NCBI GenBank assembly: GCA_030041475.1
Contig: JASHNU010000005.1
Location: 31,436 to 95,435 of the forward strand
Length of the DNA: 64,000 nucleotides
Direction of reading: 5' to 3'
Origin: Candidatus Sulfotelmatobacter sp.
Lineage (GTDB): Bacteria; Acidobacteriota; Terriglobia; Terriglobales; Acidobacteriaceae
Below are positions 1 to 8,586 of the stretch, in pieces. The stretch's first letter is position 1; the number at the start of each line of letters is the position of its first letter. A model generated the notes under the pieces. The model did not search any database. It was not told the origin of the DNA and saw only the letters and a program-made list of their open reading frames with translations. A program made the translations under genes and the position numbers.

Positions 1-1
1 A

Positions 2-1315
2 TCGTCCTACGCCACCGAGTTGCTCCACTCCGCACACTACCGCCGCTTTTCGACTTCCGATCACGCCCTCGCCACAGAGCTGGTCATGGGTGTTCTGCGC
101 TGGCGCTCGCGTCTCGACGAGCAGATCGCAACTGCTTCAGCACAACCTTTATCAAAACTCGATCTCGAAGTCCTCATCGCACTCCGGCTCGCTCTTTATC
201 AGCTCGGATGGCTGGATCGCATTCCACCGCGAGCCGCGCTGCACGAGAGCGTCGAACTGGTGAAAGGGGCCCGCAAGCGCTCAGCGGCTCCATTCGTGAA
301 CGCCGTTCTGCGCAAGCTGGCAGCGACCGCGCTGCACTCACCCAAGCCTTCGGGTCAGACTGATCTGTACACGTCGGCGGATGATCTGGCCCGTGCCTTT
401 GCGCATCCTCTTTGGCTAGTCGAGCGCTGGGCGGACCAGTATGGACTCAACGCGGCTCGGCAAATCTGCGGCCACAATCAAACCGTTCCGTCCACCTCAA
501 TCCGACTCAGCGTGCCCGGCGCAGAAGCCGAGCTGCGTATGGCAGAAATTGACCTTACTCCGGGCAGTCTGCTGAGTTCTGCCCGCCGCGTCCGCACTGG
601 TGACATTACGAGAACCATCGTCTTCCGCAAAGGCCAAGTCGCTATTCAGGACGAAGCGTCACAACTCATCGCGGCTCTTGTAAGTAGTGAAGGAAAAGGT
701 AGGGGTCGAGACGCGGCCAGGATCCTTGACTGCTGCGCCGCTCCCGGCGGCAAGACGCTGGCTATCGCGGACCGCAATCCAGGAGCCCTGGTCGCTGCGG
801 TCGACCTTCACCCCCACCGTGCACGGCTTCTGCAAGAGCTGACGCGCACAACCGGCTCGGGGCGCATCCGCATCATCGCCGCCGATGCCTGCCAACTCCC
901 ATTCTCAGTCCCATTCGACCGCGTTCTCGCCGACGTGCCCTGCTCGGGCACCGGAACGCTGGCCCGCAATCCCGAAATCAAATGGAAACTGAGCCCCGGC
1001 GACCTGCGCGATCTGCAATCGCGTCAGCGCGCGATTCTCGATTCCGCACTCGCACAAGTCGCGGCCGGAGGGCGACTGATCTACTCCACCTGTTCGCTCG
1101 AAAAGGAAGAGAATGAAGACACTGTCGAGCAAGCTGTCGTGAGCAATAGATCGTTCCGCGTGCTCGATTGCCGCTCTGAACTGGAGCGTCTGAAAAAGTC
1201 CGGCGATCTTACCTGGCCCGACCCTACATCGCTAACGTGCGGTCCTTACTTGCGCACAATTCCGGGAATTCACCCGTGCGACGGCTTCTTCGCCGCGATT
1301 CTGGAGAGATCGTAG
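2..1315 (+). CDS. rsmB: 16S rRNA (cytosine-C5) methyltransferase RsmB, 5' end cut by window edge
   Basis: Methylates a 16S rRNA cytosine at C5 using SAM, in the cytoplasm. The open frame runs to the left window edge, so the true start lies outside. The first ~130 residues look like the NusB-like RNA-binding domain (LATELVMGVLRWR is typical). The C-terminal half is the Rossmann methyltransferase: SAM-binding motif DCCAAPGGKT, motif IV DVPCSGTG, and motif VI YSTCSLEKEENE with the nucleophilic Cys of the RCMT family. The Asn-Pro-Glu-Ile-Lys-Trp stretch after motif IV is also characteristic. It ends 65 bases before the convergent PASTA gene. Assignment to RsmB rather than another RCMT member rests on the NusB-like N-terminus and is quite secure. 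Confidence 0.93.
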   Translation, partial: SSYATELLHSAHYRRFSTSDHALATELVMGVLRWRSRLDEQIATASAQPLSKLDLEVLIALRLALYQLGWLDRIPPRAALHESVELVKGARKRSAAPFVNAVLRKLAATALHSPKPSGQTDLYTSADDLARAFAHPLWLVERWADQYGLNAARQICGHNQTVPSTSIRLSVPGAEAELRMAEIDLTPGSLLSSARRVRTGDITRTIVFRKGQVAIQDEASQLIAALVSSEGKGRGRDAARILDCCAAPGGKTLAIADRNPGALVAAVDLHPHRARLLQELTRTTGSGRIRIIAADACQLPFSVPFDRVLADVPCSGTGTLARNPEIKWKLSPGDLRDLQSRQRAILDSALAQVAAGGRLIYSTCSLEKEENEDTVEQAVVSNRSFRVLDCRSELERLKKSGDLTWPDPTSLTCGPYLRTIPGIHPCDGFFAAILERS

Positions 1316-1380
1316 GGGAAGTCGACACGTTGAGCTGTGTCGATTTGCGCTGAGAACGCGAGTCCGCGGCGGAAAATGTT

Positions 1381-2187
1381 CTATCTCACTTCAACACTCA
1401 CCGTCGCTCCCGCAAAAACTTTTTGCCCCGGCGCCGGTGACTGCGACACGATGACGCTGGCCGGCGTAGGCTCCGCCGCCGGCGCCGGCTGGACTGGTTG
1501 CGCCGGTGTCGCCTGCACTGGCGATTGAGTCCCCGCAGCCGCATTCGACTCATCAGCGGAAACCGTAACCTGCGGTAGACCCACGCTCACAATCCCCAGC
1601 CTGAATCCGTTATCGCGCAACATGCTGCTTGCCGCGCCCAGCGATTGTCCAATCAGGTTCGGCATCACAAACGCCTGCGGCTGAGCCTGTGCCGTGACCA
1701 GCAGGCTGATTTTCGGCGCCAATACCTGGGTTGCGTTCGCCGGCGGATTCTGCGCCAAGACCTGATCCGGGGGGATTCCCGGCTCTCCCATCTCCGCCAT
1801 CGAGGCCACGTCCAGTCCGCGCCTCCGGATGTTCAATTCCGCCGCATGTTCACTTTGCCCAGTCACGTCAGGAATGTTTACTCGCGTAGGCCCAAGACTC
1901 TGCGCCACACGCACCTGCCACCCGCGCCGCACCTTGGAGCCCGGTAGCGGCAGCTGCGACATGATCTTGCCTTCGGGAATCTGCGGGCTGTAGTACTGCC
2001 GCTCGACGGAAATCTGCAGCCCCAGCCCGGCAACGGCTCGTTCCGCTTCCGCCGGAGCCAGTCCAACCAGCGCCGGCACGGCCACTTCCTGCCCGTGAAT
2101 GGCAAACCGCATCGCGGTCAATGCCGACACCATAGCAACCAGGATCAGCACCAGCGCCAGCATCGCAAATCGGAATGCAGACTTCAT
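1381..2187 (-). CDS. Membrane-anchored PASTA-repeat protein
   Basis: A 268-residue protein with one N-terminal membrane segment (about residues 8-28) followed by an extracytoplasmic part made of about three to four PASTA-like units, recognisable from repeated blocks such as VPALVGLAPAEAE, IPDVTGQSEHAAE, MPNLIGQSLGAAS and a final Pro-Gly-Gln-Lys-Val...VSVEVR. A Pro/Ala/Gln-rich linker lies around residues 215-245, before the last unit. PASTA domains usually sense peptidoglycan or muropeptides on Ser/Thr kinases or PBPs; here there is no kinase or transpeptidase domain, so it is a stand-alone PASTA protein, a type common in Acidobacteria. Precise role unknown. Convergent with rsmB. Confidence 0.85.
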   Translation of the reverse strand: MKSAFRFAMLALVLILVAMVSALTAMRFAIHGQEVAVPALVGLAPAEAERAVAGLGLQISVERQYYSPQIPEGKIMSQLPLPGSKVRRGWQVRVAQSLGPTRVNIPDVTGQSEHAAELNIRRRGLDVASMAEMGEPGIPPDQVLAQNPPANATQVLAPKISLLVTAQAQPQAFVMPNLIGQSLGAASSMLRDNGFRLGIVSVGLPQVTVSADESNAAAGTQSPVQATPAQPVQPAPAAEPTPASVIVSQSPAPGQKVFAGATVSVEVR

Positions 2188-2305
2188 GAGGCGATCTATA
2201 TCTTGAACTCACCGCAGCAAAAGCGTCCTGCCAAATTATAGTCTCCGTCCCGCGGGTGCCGGTTTGAGGCGTGCGCAGGCTTGCCCAGGGGAGTATCATG
2301 TTATT

Positions 2306-2974
2306 GTGAGGCCTCGGATTTCGGCTTCGGTTGCGCTGTTCAGCCTGTTGGCGCTTCCCACTGTCCTCGTTTCCAGTGGCAACGCTCAGGCGCGTGCTGC
2401 GACTGCATCCGCGAACTCGGCTCCTGGTGGACACTCATTCGCTGGTGTACCTATCAGTCCGATTTCCCCTGCATCGCCCGGCGCCGCTAATAATTCCAGA
2501 CCATCGCAGCCGTACGGCGGTTTTCTCTGGCGTCACGGCCGGAATTCCATCGGCGAGGCATACGCGGTTCCCATTCCATACCCAAACGCCACCGGGGAGC
2601 CTGAGAACGAAGTTGAGGCTGGCGAGAGCGACGCAGACTATCAGGGCGGCCCGACGATTTTCGACCGGCGCGGTTCAGGGCCCGATTCCTATGTGCAGCC
2701 GGTAACGAAAGTTCCCACACCGCACGCCGGCGTGAGCAGCGCCGCGCTTTCTGTTCCCGACGTTCCGCAAGAGCCGACGCTCCTGATTTTCAAAGACGGG
2801 CACAAGGTGCAGTTAGAAAATTATGCGATCGTGGGCGCGAATCTTGTGGATCTGAGCCCGGGCCATCAGCGCGCTATTGCGCTCGCGGATCTTGACCTGG
2901 GCGCAACCCGCCAGCAGAACGATGAGCGCGGAGTGACTTTCCACGGCCCGCACCCGACTCCACGGACGAACTAA
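2306..2974 (+). CDS. Secreted protein of unknown function (first of a tandem paralogous pair)
   Basis: About 222 residues from a GTG start at 2306, chosen because an AGGGGAG ribosome-binding site sits at 2287-2293 and translation from it begins directly with a signal peptide (MRPRISASVALFSLLALP...GNAQA). The middle is low-complexity and rich in Pro, Ser and Gly. The C-terminal ~80 residues form a small domain: LLIFKDGHKVQLENYAIVG, then a line ending RGVTFHG. The same pattern is repeated in the next gene, two bases downstream, so the pair are tandem paralogues and probably one operon. No catalytic motif is visible. Likely periplasmic or outer surface. Confidence 0.7.
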   Translation: MRPRISASVALFSLLALPTVLVSSGNAQARAATASANSAPGGHSFAGVPISPISPASPGAANNSRPSQPYGGFLWRHGRNSIGEAYAVPIPYPNATGEPENEVEAGESDADYQGGPTIFDRRGSGPDSYVQPVTKVPTPHAGVSSAALSVPDVPQEPTLLIFKDGHKVQLENYAIVGANLVDLSPGHQRAIALADLDLGATRQQNDERGVTFHGPHPTPRTN

Positions 2975-2976
2975 TT

Positions 2977-3639
2977 ATGCGCAGGCTGCTTCTTATCGCT
3001 ATGCTCGCGACTCTCACGCCGTGCGCAAGCGCGCAGCGATTCGGAGGCGGCGGGGCACATTTTTCGTCGGGATTCCCGCGCTTCGGCGGCCATTCGCGTT
3101 TTGCCTATCCGCTCGGTTACGTCGACCCGCTTTACGCGGACTATTTTTCTGATTTGGGATCGGCCGGCGTGGGATATCCAACGGCCTATCCGCCGCCCGT
3201 CATTCTCGTTCAACCTCAAGCGGCCCTGAGCGATTCGGCCCGCGCGACTCCGCTGGCACAGCCGCTGATGATTGAACTGCGCGGTGACCGCTACGTGCGA
3301 ATCAACGGCGAGGACACGTCGGGTGCAGAGACCATCGATGTTGCACCGAGTCCATCAGACCGCGGGGATGCACCAGACTTTTCAACCGGCCCTGCCACCG
3401 CGCATGAGATTCGGCCGGCAGTTTTGGTCTTCCGCGATGGACACCGCGAAGAAGTTTCTGAGTACACGATTGCCGGCGGCATACTCTACACCCGCGGCGA
3501 CTACTACGCCAACGGATCCTGGACGCGGAGCATCGATCTTTCCACGTTAAACCTGTCCGAGACGATCGACTCGAATCAAGCTCGCGGCGTGCCCTTCCGG
3601 CTTCCCTCCGCACCCAACGAAGTCATCGTCCGGCCGTAA
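2977..3639 (+). CDS. Secreted protein of unknown function (second tandem paralogue)
   Basis: 220 residues with a clear signal peptide (MRRLLLIAMLATLTPCASA), a Gly/Phe/Tyr-rich segment (about residues 20-65), and a C-terminal domain matching the preceding gene: VLVFRDGHREEVSEYTIAG, then SIDLSTLNLSETIDSN and RGVPFRLP. The shared core is hydrophobic-hydrophobic-Phe-[Lys/Arg]-Asp-Gly-His, a Tyr-x-Ile-x-Gly turn and Arg-Gly-Val-x-Phe. The start codon lies two bases after the upstream stop, indicating translational coupling. Function unknown; an envelope or surface role is an inference from the signal peptide and composition. Confidence 0.72.
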   Translation: MRRLLLIAMLATLTPCASAQRFGGGGAHFSSGFPRFGGHSRFAYPLGYVDPLYADYFSDLGSAGVGYPTAYPPPVILVQPQAALSDSARATPLAQPLMIELRGDRYVRINGEDTSGAETIDVAPSPSDRGDAPDFSTGPATAHEIRPAVLVFRDGHREEVSEYTIAGGILYTRGDYYANGSWTRSIDLSTLNLSETIDSNQARGVPFRLPSAPNEVIVRP

Positions 3640-3643
3640 GCCC

Positions 3644-4678
3644 TCACGCCGCCGCGACGGCTGGCGCCGCCACTTGATCCTTCTCAGACCTTCTCTCGCG
3701 CAACCGCAGCATGGGCTGCTCGATCAGGTAATACGAAGCGCTCGCCAGCCCCACGGCGAAAACCGCGCCTTACCATGGCCGCGCGTGCTGTCCGAAAATA
3801 AATAACTGCTGCCACAAATACAGGCTGTAACTGATCTTCCCCAGCCACACCACGGGCTGCGCATTCAGGATCCGGTAGGGCCGCTGCACAACATGCCACA
3901 GCAATCCCGCGATGGAGAGATGCATCAGCGGCCACAGCACAACCAACAGCAGAGCTGTAATGTGAAAGTGTACCCGCCCCACGTAGACCGGAACGACCGC
4001 GACGGGCAGGATCATCAGCAACGCCGATCTGGACTTGATCGCAGAAAGCAGCGCCGAGAGTCGCGCAGACGGATTTGCCGCCGGATGCATGACAACAACC
4101 GCCAGCAGACACCCGATCGCCAGCACATCCGCCACGGCCGGGAAGGTCTCATCGGCCCGTCCGTGCAGCCCTAGGAAATGGCAGGCCACGCGATACGCCG
4201 GCGCAAATGCGATCACTCCCACCAGAATCGCGCCGCGATGTCTGAACCAGCTCTTCAACACACCGGGCCACAGGAAATAAAACTGTTCCTCCACACTCAG
4301 CGACCACAAATGGCCCAGAAACCAGGGATGGGAAAAGTCGAAGTTTGTCACGTACAGCGCCGCAGCCGCCATGTGATACCAGCGCAAGTCGCACCAGAAA
4401 ATCAGAAACACAGGCAGCATGAACGCGAAGGCCGCGGGCAGGATCCGGTATGCGCGCCGCACATAAAATTCCCGCAACCCAATGGTCGCTGTCTTGCCAT
4501 GCTCTTTCAGCAGCAGGGTTGTAATCAGGTATCCCGAAATGATGAAAAAAATTCGTACGCCCAGGTTGGCAAAGGCCCCGGCAACGTCGGAGTGATACTG
4601 CAGCTCGGCCCAGTGTCCCACGACCACCAGTGAAATCGAAATGGCCCGCAGGCCATCCAGAGACGGGATCCGCTTCAT
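3644..4678 (-). pseudogene. Acyltransferase family 3 (OafA/NodX-type) gene with an in-frame stop near its 3' end
   Basis: The frame begins MKRIPSLDGLRAISISLVVVGHW, the hallmark start of membrane acyltransferase-3 proteins that O-acylate cell-surface sugars, with the catalytic-type His in VVVGHW. Multiple membrane helices and the LWSLSVEEQFYFLWP motif follow. After 302 residues a TAA at 3770-3772 stops translation just after a Trp. In the same frame another 41 codons continue to a TGA at 3644-3646 and encode the expected ending (VGLASASYYLIEQPMLRLRER, split here: VGLASASYYL then IEQPMLRLRER), which is the usual last helix of the family. So the gene carries a nonsense change that removes the last helix; it may be inactive, or the stop may be a sequencing error. 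Confidence 0.8.
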
Positions 4679-4802
4679 AGCGCAAAGCTATCAACCGCGC
4701 CAGCGAAATCTCGGTGACGAGCAACCCAAAACACCACGATTTCCTGCGGATTTCCCACCCCGGAACCGCCCCTTGGCGAGTCTCAACCTGGTGAACAGGG
4801 CA

Positions 4803-4831
4803 TTCCTGATAGACCCTTCGCATGGTATAAT
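4803..4831 (+). promoter_or_regulatory. Probable sigma-70 promoter upstream of gyrA
   Basis: A perfect TATAAT -10 hexamer lies at 4826-4831. With a 17-base spacer the -35 position is TTCCTG (4803-4808), a weak match to TTGACA. It would give a leader of about 200 bases before gyrA. The rest of the 4679-4935 stretch shows no gene. Confidence 0.45.
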
Positions 4832-4935
4832 GTCATCAGTTTCCCAGGGACATAACAGCCTGTAAATACAATTACTTACGAACGACTTCGCCGCTTTGCG
4901 CTGACGGCTGAAGGCCAGCTGAGAGCTGAAAACGA

Positions 4936-5037
4936 ATGCCTGACGATCAGAATCCTAAACTTGCAGCGTTTTGCGGGCGTCTGAGCCCGCAGCTGCAATC
5001 CCGAGCAAAGCGAGGGATCTCGTCGGCGACGACCTAA
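4936..5037 (+). CDS. 33-codon leader reading frame that copies the gyrA start
   Basis: ATG at 4936 opens MPDDQNPKLAAF... and ends at TAA 5035-5037, six bases before the gyrA ATG. Its first nine residues nearly equal those of GyrA (MADDQNPEL). It arises from the direct duplication described at 4942-5070. Whether it is translated is unknown; if so, termination so close to the gyrA start would allow re-initiation, which matters because gyrA itself shows no clear Shine-Dalgarno sequence. Confidence 0.35.
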   Translation: MPDDQNPKLAAFCGRLSPQLQSRAKRGISSATT

Positions 5038-5070
5038 AATTACATGGCAGACGATCAGAATCCTGAACTT
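4942..5070 (+). repeat. 21-base direct repeat flanking an 87-base insert with a dispersed-repeat core
   Basis: GACGATCAGAATCCT followed by AAACTT occurs at 4942-4962 and again at 5050-5070 with one mismatch (A to G). The copies are 108 bases apart, so the offset preserves reading frame. The segment between them holds CCGAGCAAAGCGAGGGATCT (5001-5020), a member of the dispersed family seen also at 59740 and 60976. The arrangement looks like a duplication of the gyrA 5' coding end accompanied by repeat insertion. Confidence 0.8.
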
Positions 5071-7722
5071 CCCCTGACTCCTCCTCCTGGTGGCGACGGC
5101 CCCGGGGCGCTGAACATTCAACCCGTCAACATTGAAGAGGAGATGCGCCGGTCGTATCTCGACTACTCAATGTCGGTGATCATCGGTCGTGCCCTGCCCG
5201 ACGTGCGCGACGGATTGAAGCCCGTCCATCGCCGCATTCTCTACACCATGCAGCAGATGGGCCTGCAGCCCAACCGCGCCACGCGCAAGTGCGCCCGCAT
5301 CGTCGGCGACGTTATGGGCAAGTACCACCCCCATGGCAACCTCGCTGTGTATGACGCTCTCGTCCGCCTGGCGCAGGACTGGTCCATGCGTTACCCGCTG
5401 ATCTTCGGCCAAGGAAATTTTGGATCCGTCGACGGCGACCCGCCCGCGGCCGACCGTTACACCGAGGCCAAGCTGGCACAGGTCGCGATGCCGCTGCTCG
5501 AAGACCTCGACAAGGAAACTGTCGACTTTCATCCCAACTACGACGGCAGCGAGGTCGAGCCTGATGTTCTGCCCGCACGCATTCCCAATCTGCTGATCAA
5601 CGGCTCTGACGGCATTGCCGTCGGCATGGCGACGAAGATTCCTCCGCACAATCTCACGGAAATCGTCGACGCCACCATCACGCTGGTCAACAATCCCAAC
5701 GCGCAGCTCGCCGAAATTCTGAAGTTCGTGCAGGGACCAGATTTTCCGACCGCCGGCATCATCCACGGCCGCGCTGGAATTTTCGAAGCCTACCGTACAG
5801 GCCGCGGCCGTTTCCAGATGCGCGCCAAGGCCGCCATTGAAAACATCACGAAAGACCGCCAGGCGATCGTGGTCACCGAAATTCCCTATCAGGTGAACAA
5901 GTCGGTCCTGATCAAGCGCATCGCGGAACTGGTCAACAATAAGGACATCGAAGACATCTCCGACGTGCGCGACGAAAGCGATCGCGACGGCATGCGCATC
6001 GTCGTCGAACTCAAGCGCGGTGCCGAAGCTCAAATCGTTCTGAACCAGTTGTTCAAGCACACGCAGATGCAGGAAAGCTTCTCCATGATCCTGCTCGCCG
6101 TGGTCAACGGACAGCCTCGCGAAATGGGCCTGATTCAGGCCATCAAGTATTTCATCGAGCACCGCGTCGACGTCGTCCGCCGTCGCACCGCGTACTTGCT
6201 CGCCAAGGCGAAAGACCGCGAGCACATTCTCGAAGGCTACGGCACTGCGCTCGATCATCTCGACAACGTCATCGCCATCATTCGCGGCAGCGCCAACCGC
6301 GCCGACGCCCGCGAAAACCTGGTCCTGTACTTCGGCGGCAAAAAGATCGACATCAACACCACCGGCCGCGCTCCCAGGCTCGATCCGGAGAAGCCATTCA
6401 CCGCCAAGCAAGCCGACGCCATCCTCGAACTGCAGTTGCACCGCCTAACCAAGCTCTCGATCGACGAGATTGCGAACGAACTGAAGCAGGTGCGCGACAA
6501 CATCGCCGAATACGAATCGATTCTCGCGTCAGAGAAAAAGCTGCGCGGCGTCATCGTGAAAGAGCTGGAAGAAGTCAAGAAGTCCTACGGCGACGACCGC
6601 CGCACTCGCATCGAAGACGAAGCCGCCGAGATTGTCCTCGAAGATCTCATCGCCGACGAGCAGGTTGCCGTCACCGTGAGCCACTCCGGCTATCTGAAGC
6701 GCACTCCAATTTCCACCTACCGCATGCAGCGCCGCGGGGGCGTCGGCCGCACCGGCATGAAGACGCGCGACGAGGATTTCGTCGAGCATCTGTTCATCGT
6801 TTCAACGCACGCCTACATTCTCATCTTCACCAACACCGGCCGCGTCTACTGGCTCAAGGTTTACGAAATTCCTGACGTCAGCGCCGCCGGAAAAGGCAAG
6901 CACATCGGCAATCTTGTCGGCCTGCAGCCTGGCGAAAAACTGCAGACCGTCGTCGCCGTGCGCAACCTGGAAGAAGAGAACAAGTACGTCTTCTTCGCCA
7001 CACGCAACGGCCTGGTGAAGAAGTCCGAGGTGCGCGAGTTCATGCATGTGCGCTCCAACGGCATCATGGCCATCGGCATCGAGCAAGGCGACGAACTGGT
7101 CGCCGCGCGAATCACCGACGGCAACCAGATCATTTTCCTGGCCTCGCACGAAGGCATGGCCGTGCGCTTCGACGAAAGCCACGTTCGTCCGATGGGCCGC
7201 GCCGCATACGGCGTTTGGGGCATCGATTTGGAAAAAGGCGATTACGTCGTGGGCATGGCCACAACAATGAAGAAGGACGCTGGAAGTGCCGTGGAGGAGC
7301 CGCGCTTAAGCGCCGCGTCAGGCGATCAAAAAGAAGGGGCTTCAGCCCCTGAGGTCGTCGACGAAACCGTCACAGGAGACCTGATCCTGTCGGTCACCGA
7401 AAACGGATTCGGCAAGCGCACCGCCGCCGACGAATATCGCCTCACCAACCGCGGTGGTAAGGGCGTGATCAATCTGAAGACGACCGAGCGCGTCGGCAAA
7501 GTCGTAGCCATCGCGCAGGTCGACGAGGATTCCCAGGTCATGCTGATCAGCCATTACGGAAAAATCATCCGCATGGATTCGACGACGATTCGCGAGTCCG
7601 GCCGCAACGCGCAGGGCGTCCGTCTGCTGCACATGGAGCCCGGAGACCGCGTCGCCGCAGCCGTGGTGATCGCGCCCGAAGAAGAAGGCAACGGAGGCAA
7701 CGGCGGCACGCTGATTCAGTAG
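5044..7722 (+). CDS. gyrA: DNA gyrase subunit A
   Basis: Breaks and rejoins DNA for negative supercoiling as A2B2 with GyrB. 892 residues. The winged-helix/tower region runs from about residue 30 to 530; catalytic Tyr is Y139 in [10 protein letters not shown], and GQGNFGS precedes it. The C-terminal wrapping domain carries a GyrA box, QRRGGVG. In the quinolone-resistance region the sequence is [12 protein letters not shown], so residues equivalent to E. coli D82 and S83 are Asn99 and Leu100. A stretch near residue 750-770 ([20 protein letters not shown], two blocks) is encoded by a dispersed two-hairpin repeat lying in frame. The start at 5044 has no obvious ribosome-binding site. gyrB is not in the window. 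ParC is an alternative name but the full GyrA box favours GyrA. Confidence 0.95.
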   Translation: MADDQNPELPLTPPPGGDGPGALNIQPVNIEEEMRRSYLDYSMSVIIGRALPDVRDGLKPVHRRILYTMQQMGLQPNRATRKCARIVGDVMGKYHPHGNLAVYDALVRLAQDWSMRYPLIFGQGNFGSVDGDPPAADRYTEAKLAQVAMPLLEDLDKETVDFHPNYDGSEVEPDVLPARIPNLLINGSDGIAVGMATKIPPHNLTEIVDATITLVNNPNAQLAEILKFVQGPDFPTAGIIHGRAGIFEAYRTGRGRFQMRAKAAIENITKDRQAIVVTEIPYQVNKSVLIKRIAELVNNKDIEDISDVRDESDRDGMRIVVELKRGAEAQIVLNQLFKHTQMQESFSMILLAVVNGQPREMGLIQAIKYFIEHRVDVVRRRTAYLLAKAKDREHILEGYGTALDHLDNVIAIIRGSANRADARENLVLYFGGKKIDINTTGRAPRLDPEKPFTAKQADAILELQLHRLTKLSIDEIANELKQVRDNIAEYESILASEKKLRGVIVKELEEVKKSYGDDRRTRIEDEAAEIVLEDLIADEQVAVTVSHSGYLKRTPISTYRMQRRGGVGRTGMKTRDEDFVEHLFIVSTHAYILIFTNTGRVYWLKVYEIPDVSAAGKGKHIGNLVGLQPGEKLQTVVAVRNLEEENKYVFFATRNGLVKKSEVREFMHVRSNGIMAIGIEQGDELVAARITDGNQIIFLASHEGMAVRFDESHVRPMGRAAYGVWGIDLEKGDYVVGMATTMKKDAGSAVEEPRLSAASGDQKEGASAPEVVDETVTGDLILSVTENGFGKRTAADEYRLTNRGGKGVINLKTTERVGKVVAIAQVDEDSQVMLISHYGKIIRMDSTTIRESGRNAQGVRLLHMEPGDRVAAAVVIAPEEEGNGGNGGTLIQ
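7302..7354 (+). repeat. Two-hairpin dispersed repeat (family R1), inside gyrA
   Basis: First palindrome GCGCTTAAGCGC at 7302-7313, then about 20 bases, then AGGGGC-TTCA-GCCCCT (7335-7350) followed by GAGG. The same two-hairpin layout with a closing CTGAGG occurs at 15487, 43954 and 58283. Here it is read in frame as part of GyrA. Confidence 0.75.
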
Positions 7723-7728
7723 CGATTG

Positions 7729-7756
7729 TGTAGGGGCGGACGCATTCGTCCGCCCA
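7729..7756 (+). repeat. TGTAGGGGCGG palindromic repeat (family R3) just after gyrA
   Basis: Begins TGTAGGGGCGGACG and folds through GGGCGGACG-CATT-CGTCCGCCC. A nearly identical copy follows glmM at 57657. The strong hairpin six bases after the gyrA stop could help termination or mRNA stability, though no U-tract follows. Confidence 0.7.
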
Positions 7757-7896
7757 ATCGCCAAGCTTGGTTCTGTCTCGCCAACTTCTCACTCCGAGGA
7801 GCGAAGCGACGAGGAACTTGCTTCTACCTCCCACCGGCGCAGAATAGTTTGCGTCATTCGCCTGTTCAGCAGCATCTTCAAGCCTCGGAGCGTGCC

Positions 7897-8430
7897 ATGA
7901 CTTCAGTTCCTCTCTGGTTTGAACGGAAGTTTCACTTCTCATTCCCTGCCGAAATGTATCCGAACATTCGCGTGCGCCTGATGGGAACACCAGCGCGCCT
8001 GGAAGAGATCACGCGCAAGGCTGGCCGCGAACTGCTCATCAGAAAGCCGAATGAAGCCGGGAAAGAAAAATGGTCGGCGCAGGAGCACGCCGGACATTTA
8101 CTTGACCTGGAGCCTCTGTGGACTGCGCGGGTGCACGATTTTGCGAAACGCGGTTCCGAACTCACAGTCGCCGACCTGACGAACCGCGGCACGACGGAAG
8201 CCAATCACAATGCAACGCCGATCGCTCAGATTCTCGCCGATTTTCGAAAAGCGCGGATGCAACTGATCGATCGCGCCGAAGAACTCGATCCCGCCCATTT
8301 CGCACAAACCCTGCTGCATCCGCGGATGAAAACGCCCATGAGGCTGGTCGATCACTTGTTCTTCATCGCCGAACACGACGACCACCACCTGGCCCGCATC
8401 TGGGAATTGATCGGCCGGGCCTCAGGTTGA
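7897..8430 (+). CDS. DinB-family protein
   Basis: 177 residues from the ATG at 7897, which has CGGAG at 7886-7890 just upstream. The DinB/YfiT four-helix-bundle fold is suggested by KWSAQEHAGHLLDLEPLW near residue 55, and the C-terminal HDDHHLARIWEL. These supply the three metal-binding His positions typical of the family (one in EHAGHL, two in HDDHHL). DinB proteins are often thiol-dependent transferases (bacillithiol or mycothiol linked), but members vary and this one's reaction cannot be told. Two further DinB genes lie at 60457 and 61062. It stands alone between gyrA and the convergent selD. Confidence 0.8.
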   Translation: MTSVPLWFERKFHFSFPAEMYPNIRVRLMGTPARLEEITRKAGRELLIRKPNEAGKEKWSAQEHAGHLLDLEPLWTARVHDFAKRGSELTVADLTNRGTTEANHNATPIAQILADFRKARMQLIDRAEELDPAHFAQTLLHPRMKTPMRLVDHLFFIAEHDDHHLARIWELIGRASG

Positions 8431-8586
8431 TGGCTGGTTTTGGAAGGGGGGCTTCCGGGTGTCCAGGCCGACTTATTGACCTCGATAATGTGTCGTCCCT
8501 ACCGGACTTGTTCGTCCAACTTGTAATCGCACACGGCACTACCGTGCCGGGCTTTCACATTCCGCCGCTGCGCGGCCGAAATCGAA

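Noticed and set aside
5167..6441. Long open frame of 424 codons on the minus strand opposite gyrA
   Set aside because: It is the antisense shadow of a well-conserved gyrA; the composition is that of a reversed GC-rich gene and it has no recognisable domain.
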